Both the position numbers and the translations under genes were made by a program. A model generated the notes under the pieces. The model did not search any database and was not told the DNA's origin. It saw nothing but the letters and a program-made list of their open reading frames with translations. Shown piece after piece: positions 55,840 to 64,000 of a stretch of 64,000 bases of DNA (the first letter of the stretch is position 1; each line of letters starts with the position of its first letter). Source of the stretch: Schistosoma mansoni. Its lineage: Eukaryota > Platyhelminthes > Trematoda > Strigeidida > Schistosomatidae. The stretch spans positions 38,654,210-38,718,209 of the forward strand of contig NC_031495.1 in NCBI RefSeq assembly GCF_000237925.1. The letters are read 5' to 3'.

Positions 55840-56245
55840 CACTTAGTATTGTTTGTTTGGATCTTCCCATCGATGTGTTTAGGACTGCAACTGGTCAGTC
55901 TCTAATTGGCATATGTGCATACTGTGCGTATTGCCTCGATATACCTTAATTCACAAGCATGGTAAGCAGAGATGGATAGTGGCTAGCAGTGGAATCCAGG
56001 ACGCGCGTTTCGTCCTATTTGGGACTCGTCAGCTGGATGTACCTGCATTTCAGAGTTGATCACTCTACGACTCAAACTCAGTGCCATTCGCTTCAAATAC
56101 CATCGCATTATCCACTTAGCTACTGAGCCCTAATGGCCACTTGTTTGTACGATGGGGTGAAGTTTAAATCCACTTGGTATAGTACGAAACTCGCGTCCTG
56201 GATTCCACTACTAGCCATCATTCATCTTTGCTTATAAAACAGTGA
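55840..56245. repeat. best-preserved family B hammerhead SINE
   Basis: Same architecture as 46628-47075. End segment TTCACTTAGTATTGTTTGTT, GGTCAGTCTCTAATTGGCAT, minus-strand hammerhead (55993-56039), minus-strand tRNA-like segment (56060-56135, ACTTAGCTACTGAGCCC), spacer, then a plus-strand ribozyme 3' half (56185-56225, GAAACTCGCGTCCTGGATTC) lacking CUGANGA. Confidence 0.8.
55993..56039 (-). ncRNA. hammerhead ribozyme, consensus (family B, Sm-alpha type)
   Basis: Minus strand: ATCCAG-CTGACGA-GTCC-CAAATA-GGAC-GAAA-CGCGCG-TC-CTGGAT. Perfect helix I (ATCCAG/CTGGAT) and helix II (GTCC/GGAC), self-complementary helix III ACGCGCGU, GUC cleavage site. This closely matches the known Schistosoma hammerhead (CUGAUGAGUCCCAAAUAGGA core). 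The upstream TGCAGGTAC on the same strand could supply the helix I bulge used for loop-loop contact. Confidence 0.9.
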
Positions 56246-56249
56246 TGAA

Positions 56250-56900
56250 TAGTTTGTACCTCATTAAGAGCTAAGTGAAAATAATTGCCTATATCTAGTT
56301 CGTAAAAAGCTTAAAATTAATAAATGAACTAGACTGTATCAAAAATTCTAAGTATTTATTTACCCCACCTGATGTGATTCGGGGCATAGTCAAGCATATT
56401 TGTTTGACGGAATGGTATTCTACCATTCTAACCTACGATTAAAGTAAGCTGAAACAAACAAAGTCATTTAATTTGTGTGTTCTATACAATTTACACAAAA
56501 AGAAGCAAATATTCAGTGTGTTTCACACGATCCCTTTGACTCTGTGATAACAAAAACAAACTTTTCATAATAATTTTGAACATTTCGAGCATTATACAAA
56601 TGTATTCATACAAAGTATTCTTATGTGATGTAAGGCAAATATGGTAAAAATATACTTTAGGGATGAAATTAAAATAACCTTAATGGATTTGCAGCTAGTT
56701 TTCGACCAATTAGAAAATAGTTGTCATAAATCAATAGTTTGTGAAATAGAAAACAATAACATTGTAAGGTGTGAAGCAATTGTATATAAACAGTAAATCT
56801 ATTAATATCTTCCACCTGTAAATCGAAAAAAGTAATGATACATAAACTCTTCATTGTGGATATAGATTAACCATCTTCTCGAACTCTTATAGGGACTAAA
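56250..56900. other. no gene recognised
   Basis: AT-rich spacer. Confidence 0.35.
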
Positions 56901-56904
56901 AACA

Positions 56905-57055
56905 AATATTCGAATCTCACGAGACGGGATCGTGGATGGGCACTACTACTAAGGAGTCCCAAAATAGGACGAAACGGTCGCCCAGTACTTCCAGGTTTTC
57001 CATGGTGGTGTAGCTTTAATTGACTCATGATTACAACTATACAAATATTTAAGAG
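56905..57055 (+). repeat. family A SINE, 5'-truncated, plus strand
   Basis: TTCGAATCTCACGAGACGGG, AATAGGACGAAACGGTCGCC, TCCATGGTGGTGTAGC. The core reads CTAAGGA, so it is inactive. Confidence 0.6.
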
Positions 57056-57059
57056 TCTT

Positions 57060-58010
57060 CCCATCGTTCCTAGTTGGTGTTAGGTATTTATAGTAAGTTT
57101 TCAGAGTTTAGGATTTGGGCTTTCATCATGAACTGACATCAGAAATGATGTAAAGATGATCTGTTGTTATATAGATGAAAGAATTTCAATCACTAATCCA
57201 AGAGACGCTGTTTGATTAATTCAAAATGTAATGATACCAGGTTAAGATTCGCTTCATAATCAACGGCTTAAGAATAAGATTTAGAGGTAGTATCAATTTG
57301 CCTGTTATATACAATTTAAAGGGACAGAGTTAAGCATTGCATAAGTTTTACATCATCGCTACTATATTAAGCGTTCTGATCAATATACAGAGGTCATTTT
57401 ACTGTTCATCGTGCATGATATTTAAATTTTGAGCAAAAACCTAGAAACTATGTCTTCCATCTTTATTGGCTCGTCCTTAAAGTATACTTTTACTACTAAA
57501 GTAATTTGTTTTCAAAGTTTAAACAAACAAAGTAGTTTTCTCGGTTCTGGTTGGTTAGTAGCCACATTGTCTGTCGTTTAAGCGCTAGTTCAATGCCTGA
57601 AGGTTCAAAGTACCTCGATAATACACATAATTTGCCAAGTTTTGAGCTATGCTCTACATCTTGGTATCGATATTCTCACTGAGACCTGAGCTTATCGTTT
57701 AAAATGCTAACATATTCTCCATCTGTTTAATGAATTACAATAGCTACCAATTTATTGATGGTATATAATATATGCAATATTATTTGTTAAGAGTATTAGT
57801 TTCCCACTGCTAATATTTAAGACCACATCTGGTCGATTACTGTTGGTTTACGCATCGTCTAAAACAGATGTTTTGATATTAACTGAAGCTATAACATGAT
57901 AAAAATGTAGATGACTAGTATTGGAATCCTGAATGGAAAGTCTAGTTCTCATTCTACTAATCCTATTAGTCTGATTAAGTTCAATATTATGATCTGACTT
58001 TTCATTAAAG
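57060..58010. other. no gene recognised
   Basis: AT-rich; no repeat or coding signal I can support. Confidence 0.4.
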
Positions 58011-58014
58011 TCAC

Positions 58015-58335
58015 TAAAATTCAAGAAAGCTATCTCGTCCTAGTAATGGACTCATCAGCAGTGCGCATTCACGACTTCACCTGTGGCAGGACCCAGGACC
58101 TTAACATCTTGGCACTTAGCTTTCGGACCACTGGGTTGGTGTTCAGTAGCTACTACGTCTAACCCCAACCAATTTATGACATTGGGATACCATCATACAT
58201 TAACCTTTATGATATATGTCTCACATGATATGGTCGAACTTCATTGAGCACCGTTTGCCAGTAGGAGTTCGAGAATTATCTATTGAAGTTCGTCACTAGT
58301 ATGATAGTCATTATCATAGGACATTGTGGATATAT
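58015..58335 (-). repeat. old long-form family A SINE
   Basis: CTCGTCCTAGTAATGGACTC, ATCAGCAGTGCGCATTCACG, ACCACTGGGTTGGTGTTCAG and the far end TTCGTCACTAGTATGATAGT keep full-length order. CTGATGA survives but GAAA reads GAGA, so it is probably inactive. Confidence 0.55.
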
Positions 58336-59715
58336 TTGAGTAGTAAATTTAAACAACTTCTCATTATTATTTATGATCGACCTGAATATTATTGTTATTA
58401 TTAATAGTAGTGAACCGAAACTTTGAAATTATCTAGAATCCGAACACACCCCCTACTTCATATGTAAGTTACTAGTTCATGAGTTGAATATTGACCATTT
58501 CTAATAGAACAGAATTCTTATTTATTAGAATGACATAAATTTTAAGGGAAACTCAGTCGTGGTTAATTTGTATGACAAAGATGATTGAGCTTGGTCGTTT
58601 TGATTTAATAAATCAATAAACAGACGAATAATTGAAGACACCTAGTCAAAAAGTCACGTATAAAACCGCGATGTTAGTATGAAACAATGATTAGTTTGTA
58701 CCTGATTATGCCCTTAATCATAATTATGATACAATATCTTGACGTACGTTCATGATGTTTCCAGTTCTTATAAACGTTGGCTTATTCATATCTACTAGAA
58801 TGAGTTTAAGATAGTTCTTTCAATTTCGGATTACATACATTATGCTCAGTGGTATTATTAATTTTAAAAGCTGTTACCAGTTAATCTTTAGAAATGATGA
58901 CATTGTAATAAAAACGAATCAGAGATTGAAAACAAGTTTAAATATGTAGGCTGTAAGAATTAAGACATACCATATGCCTGTGCTTACATGCTGTTTCAAG
59001 GTCAGATAGTAGGTGAGATACTGTAGACTAGACATGTTATTAGACAATGACAATTATGTACTTAATCAAGGTCTCAGCATATGTATGGGTCAATAGGATA
59101 GATACATACACTGATGGTTTGGATACATTGTAATTTCGATTTGGTAATTACAGCTTCCTAGTCAACTCTCAATTTCCTCAATTGCCTATTAGGTTAAGTA
59201 ATGGCACAGGAAACGCTTATACATACATCAGATCATTACGAAAAGTAATAAATTAACTCATTTAATGAAGTAAAATTGATATGATTATTTGTAATATGAT
59301 GTTCAATAATGCAAAGCAAATTAGATAAGTGTTCATCTCATATTATCTTCAACTAGATTTACCAATTGACATGTGCTTGGAAAAGTAGATATATTCAAAG
59401 AATAAAATTGGATTGATCTGCGTTTTGTAATTCTCAAATTTCTAAGAACATTCTCCTTTAAAGGGAAAGCAATCTTCGTAGTTCAACTGAGCATCATATG
59501 TTGGACGTAGAATATGAAGTGAATTAGGTGTGTGGATTAAAAATAGGCAATGATTAGTATAATTCTATTCAACGATCTTAGTATACCAAAATAAGTCTAT
59601 TGTGTTAATCTTCTGATGCCATGGTGCCTAAAGGGAACAAATAGTTATATTGTTTTTGGGGCTCATGTGATCAGGACGTTGTTATAATAGCCATCGTATG
59701 CTCTCTAGTCTGATT
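58336..59715. other. no gene recognised
   Basis: About 1.4 kb of AT-rich DNA. Nothing recognised on either strand. Confidence 0.4.
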
Positions 59716-59719
59716 ATCG

Positions 59720-60170
59720 ATTAGTTCACCGGTAGGACTGTTGACCTATTTACCATATGATAGAGCAACCAATGGACAACAACCAAGACCTTAATCTTTA
59801 TTAGTCCTCGGGCTCTTAACTCACTGGCTAATCAGAAGACGAAAATAGAGAATGGATCAGCTCTCAATTGTGCTCAATTCATTTATGACAAAAACGTATA
59901 CAATAATCCAATCGAGATATCAAACCACATAGCAAAATAATTGGTGGATTGCAATGTGCACATACATAACTTAGACATAAGTAATACAAAACTATAGTAA
60001 TAAGGGAATAATTCATTGATGGAAATTCTGGAATAATATGATCTATAACAACGATTTATGGATCAAACGAAAGCGTAGATGGAGGAGAATCCAAAACTAA
60101 GTCATTCCAAGAGTATATTAATTACACAATAGAAATATAAGTAATAATCTTTCTTATGAGAGTCTTACAA
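59720..60170 (+). repeat. family D repeat copy, probable LTR fossil
   Basis: Shares CCGGTAGGACTGTTGACCTA, TTATTAGTCCTCGGGCTC and CTAATCAGAAGACGA with the copy at 4113. The palindromic landmark is degraded here. Non-coding. Confidence 0.4.
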
Positions 60171-60770
60171 GTTGTACTTTTACGCTACTCCCCTCATCAT
60201 ATCACCTTTAAGTACCTTGGTAGCAAAAAAGAAATCATGACTACCATTTATTCACGTTTCTATCAGTTTTCCTTTTTATACGAATGAGATGTTAATTTAC
60301 CTTAGACAAATATCTACACTAGATTCCCTCCCAGTGTCTACTCTACAGGATTTCAACGCAACTCAGATCAAGAACACGTGATTAGCCTGACAAGAACGTA
60401 AATACATTTCCACACCAAAACCGACACAATCCGACAACAATCAATACTAATGAATAATAAATAATGGTAATAATAAGGACAGGAGAATATATAACTCATC
60501 TGACACCTGTCACACTACCTACAAGTCTGACTAAGCAAAACAACCAATCATTGTCATTCTGGACCACATATCAGATACCTTCAATGTTTAGTAAGTTTGT
60601 CGTGTTCACTACTTCCAAGTCCTGCATATTTCGTTTTTTATGTCGAGCTGCACTACACTGAAATGAATATAACACATAGTTGTGGATATCCTTAGACAAT
60701 TGAAATAAAATCTTTAACAACAATTTCATTCCAATATATAATGTTTATCCTCTATATGAATAAGAAAATA
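60171..60770. other. no gene recognised
   Basis: AT-rich spacer. Confidence 0.35.
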
Positions 60771-60774
60771 GATC

Positions 60775-61078
60775 AGAAGGGGTTTTGTGAAGATTTCAGT
60801 ATTTTCATAGTTAAAATCATTAGTCGATTGAAGCTAGACCACCATGGAAAACCTGAATGACATTAACACCATTGGATGCCGGCAGGCTCAGTGGTCTATC
60901 GGTTAAGTGATCTGGCGCGAGACTGGTAGGTCCTGGGTTCGAATCTCGCCAGGCGGGATCATGGATGCTCACTGCCACAGAGGAGTCCCATAATAGGACG
61001 AGACGGCCGTCCAGTGCTTCAAGGTTTTCCATGGTGGTCTAGCTTCGATCGACTCATGATTTCAACTATGAATAAGAA
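60775..61078. repeat. fold-back hammerhead SINE (family A)
   Basis: The left arm of ~70 bp (GGTTTTGTGAAGATTTCAGT to CCACCATGGAAAACCT) is the inverse of the right end (61020-61070). Between them a plus-strand unit has TCAGTGGTCTATCGGTTAAG, GGGTTCGAATCTCGCC and a hammerhead whose core reads CAGAGGA with GAGA for GAAA, so it is inactive. Confidence 0.75.
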
Positions 61079-61079
61079 A

Positions 61080-61985
61080 ATAGTCAAAAGTTCTGGATAC
61101 AACACATTCATTCAACTATCTAGGACGAGAGCTCCTTTCTTTAAAACTGTTCATATCTGTTTAGAATTAGATACATTTATCAAGTTCATCTTGTATTCTG
61201 TAAAATATATTGTTATTATTATTTTGTTTAAACTTACTAAAGGAGACTACCATTAGATAAAACAATCACATTTTCACAGTAAATGTAAAGCTACTTTTCA
61301 GGAAGTTTCGAGGATGTCTTCAGAAGCTATGAAGATGTCGAGTGAACTTTGTTTAGTAAATTCTATTTAGGATCTTCCAAAAAAACATTCGAGAAAATAA
61401 CGGATCAGGTGACGTATACTAATTAGATACTTAAAGACTTTATTACTAATTTTAGTATATTTCCAATGGCTTCTACAATCTCGAAATTACATGTAAGCCA
61501 ATAAATATCCTAGTTTCTTTGTCTATTAAATAACCTTCAAAGGAAAACCTTTTTCTCATACTTACCTCTTTTTCTTTTTTACTCGGGGTTCAGAAGTTAA
61601 GGAATTTTATGAACTAGGAAAAGATTATGAAGTCAATGTGTAAGTGTTCAGTCGCAAGATGTATTACGAATCGGTATTTAAACAGACAAATTCGTGAAAT
61701 ATGAATGATCTTAACTATAAACTAACAAGTTATGGGTATTTGGCAATGTCTACAAAATCCCATACTAACAAGTGATTTGATGGAACTGACAAACTGAGCC
61801 AATCGAATACATCATTTCAAGGGTAAAAGATAGGTGAGAGGTAATGACGGGTGGAGGCGGTTGGCTAAGATTTGGCTTGATTATTCGGGGGAAACAAACA
61901 GACACTTTCAGTTGAAAATTTGGAATCGCTTTTTTGAGGGACAAATATCTATATCAATGATTTTGTGCATATGCTCGATCAGTCA
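61080..61985. other. no gene recognised
   Basis: AT-rich DNA; no element identified. Confidence 0.35.
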
Positions 61986-61999
61986 CTACAGTTTCCAAT

Positions 62000-62600
62000 T
62001 AACTTTTGGTATAATCACTAAAGTAAGAGAATTTATTAGAACATAAGAAGCTCATATGATTAGACAATTTTGACTTCCCAATACAATAGATAGGTGAGCC
62101 TCCATGTTTGAAAATCAGCCCCTGGAGAATCTGTTGAGAAATTAAATGAAATAGACAGTGGGGAACTCGGATGAAAATTATTTTAGGTTTACAATCCTGG
62201 TGATAGTCTGCTATAGGTTCTGACTCGATCAACAGCGTTCTAATAGGGGGGCTTAGCAAGTTTTATGTACTCTTTTGGTGCAGATTTCAATGAAAAACAC
62301 TGCCATAGAATCTCTAGGTGAACGGAATTATATGTTTTCTTCAAGTCAGGGAATAAGACCTTAGTTAGTTGTCGATAAATATACCAATCTTCTAAAATCG
62401 GACGAAAAGTTAGTATTTGATAACTATATCCAAGTTTTAGCCTAAAACTAAACTGATTTTCCCTAGTTTGCTGTCCCCGAGCAAGTGATAAGCATAGGAT
62501 GATCATAGAAATTAGTACCTTAGATACTGATTCTTCTGTGATCGTAAGATTTTTGTCCTTTCGTATAAGCTAGAACAATTAGTAGTCGATATAATTTAAA
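62000..62600 (-). mobile_element. ancient TGAC-type LINE reverse transcriptase fragment
   Basis: Minus strand. Near 62560: YTKGQKSYDHRRISI (compare YKKGSRSSCDNHRGISL). 62506-62243: QQTRENQFSFRLKLGYSYQI, then VLFPDLKKTYNSVHLEILWQ (the palm domain D..AFDSV motif degraded to KKTYNSV) and KEYIKLAKPPY. It continues weakly to 62000 in other frames. This covers the finger/palm part missing from the three copies above, but is far older than they are. Confidence 0.6.
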
Positions 62601-62604
62601 TGGA

Positions 62605-64000
62605 ATTTATTCCAGCTTTCGAACACTAGCTAGTTTCTTAATACAAATCTGGATTTTGTTTATTCAGGTTTGTAATGAAATATTGAGACAATGAACCTAC
62701 GTTAGAATACTATTAAAAATGCGGAGATCCTGGACAGTTGCCTCGTTCTAATGTGTGCATCCACGACTCCGCTATCAAGAGTCAGACACAGGACCTTCGG
62801 TCTTGAAGGTGAACAACTAACATATAGACCACTAATCTGATATCCAATGATATCCAAGTCTATCTCCAGCCAATCCGCAAAATTGTCTAATCATCTTTCA
62901 TCCTGATTTGAATAAGGAAGTAAAGAAGCCATGACGAACAACGGGAGCTATGTTTGAGGACATTATTTCACTTAATTCAAAGTTTGCAAAATACTAACAT
63001 TTAGTGTGGTCCCTTGGTTATTCTATAAACCGTAAGCTTCTGTTTGATTTAAGATTCACTGCCATACCCTTTTCTATTCCAAAGCTATTGTAATTTAAAC
63101 GTAACCTTTAATACTCCTTCCTTTTCTATCCTAATGCTTAGTTTGGATATCTATATTTTTCTAATTGTTTATGCGTTGTGGTCGTGTTGGTCATATTTAT
63201 TTTTACATTAATCTGAATAGGGAATAGACCGAGTAGTGTTCTAGCTGACTCTCCCTTTCTCTATTTCTCGTTTGTCAACCAATGAAATGATAGAATAATT
63301 TTCGTCTCTTTGCCCAAAATCGTTGGTCTCAATCGAGACTCGCATTTCTAGCTTCAAGGTTGAGCCAGTTAGCCTATCATGTCGAGGCTTTAACCTAGAT
63401 CGAGACAAGTTCTTTACTGTATATTACTGGGTAGACAGAATAAGAAGGTAACATATTACCTTTGGAAGGTACCTTTTTACACTCGACACCGTTGAACTCC
63501 AGTGGTTGCGGCTTCTCAGTAGAACTTGCTATATTGTCATAAATATTAAGTAAAATTGAACTTTTACAATGGCCCTATCTGAAGTTATCATTTATATTTT
63601 GCTGTATAATTATAAAATACTTAAAAAACTTATATTATTGTATTGCTCTACCTGTGAGCTTTTGCTTGACGCTTAAATTATTATGTTTTACCAATCGCTA
63701 ATTATTGTTCACTTATTACGGACTCATCACTCAGTCATCTTCCACTTGTGGAATGGTTGTGCACATATTGTGATTTCTTAATTCTGTTGATGTGTGGTAA
63801 TGATCTCGCTCTATGTTACTGTATGAGTGATTCATAAATTCGAACTGTATAATTAGACGTTATCTGCCTTCTGAGTTGTGCTCTATTCCGGCTATCGGGC
63901 GAGAGAGCGTAAGAAAATTCATTATAGAGCGATCATCATTTAGTATTACTGTCGGCTGTTATCTCACATTTATTGTGTCATTAGTTAACTGAAGGTCACT
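62605..64000. other. AT-rich flank with one old SINE
   Basis: 62720-62910 is a degenerate minus-strand family A SINE (GCATCCACGACTCCGC, ACAGGACCTTCGGTC, AGCCAATCCGCAAAATTG). 63480-63530 has a short end fragment of the same family (CGTTGAACTCCAGTGG). Nothing else recognised to the window end. Confidence 0.4.

Overview
The window looks like repeat-rich, AT-rich, gene-poor DNA from a schistosome (Digenea: Schistosoma or a close relative). The evidence is the repeat content: RTE-clade LINEs with (GTAA)n and (TGAC)n tails, a Penelope-like GIY-YIG fragment, and many tRNA-derived SINEs carrying hammerhead ribozymes of the kind known from the schistosome Sm-alpha repeat. I see one convincing candidate host coding exon (1237-1607, with splice sites). 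Almost everything else that can be recognised is transposon-derived. The window is probably intronic or intergenic DNA.

Layout. 1-2.3 kb: possible host exon. 2.3-4.1 kb: a 506-bp retroposon with target-site duplications, then a TGAC-tail LINE fragment. 4.1-9.0 kb: LTR-like family D, a LINE 5'UTR-like segment, a gap inside a palindromic SINE, and a rearranged LINE. 9.7-18 kb: LINE 3' ends, two LTR-like copies of about 517 bp, and a tandem pair of hammerhead SINEs ending in a second gap. 18.2 kb: a TSD-flanked insert made only of the 5' end of the GTAA-tail RTE. 18.4-27.8 kb: two nested inverted duplications whose arms carry the same truncated RTE copies. 28-47 kb: dense hammerhead SINEs of families A and B, a duplicated Penelope-like fragment with a gap, microsatellites, and a LINE nested in a SINE with a 13-bp target-site duplication. 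48.37-51.55 kb: a nearly full-length but decayed RTE LINE with endonuclease and reverse transcriptase. 52-64 kb: older LINE, LTR-like and SINE fragments, the best-preserved family B hammerhead (55993-56039), and long stretches with nothing I recognise.

The main theme is hammerhead ribozymes. Three SINE families each combine a tRNA-like pol III promoter with a hammerhead motif on the same strand. In every family helix III is reduced to a short self-complementary octamer (ACGGCCGU, ACGCGCGU or ACCCGGGU). Many family A copies, and one family C copy, are arranged as fold-back palindromes. The RTE LINEs are the most plausible source of mobilisation machinery, but that link is inference.

Positions were read by eye. 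Element boundaries are good to a few bases where a target-site duplication is given and to roughly 10-30 bases elsewhere.
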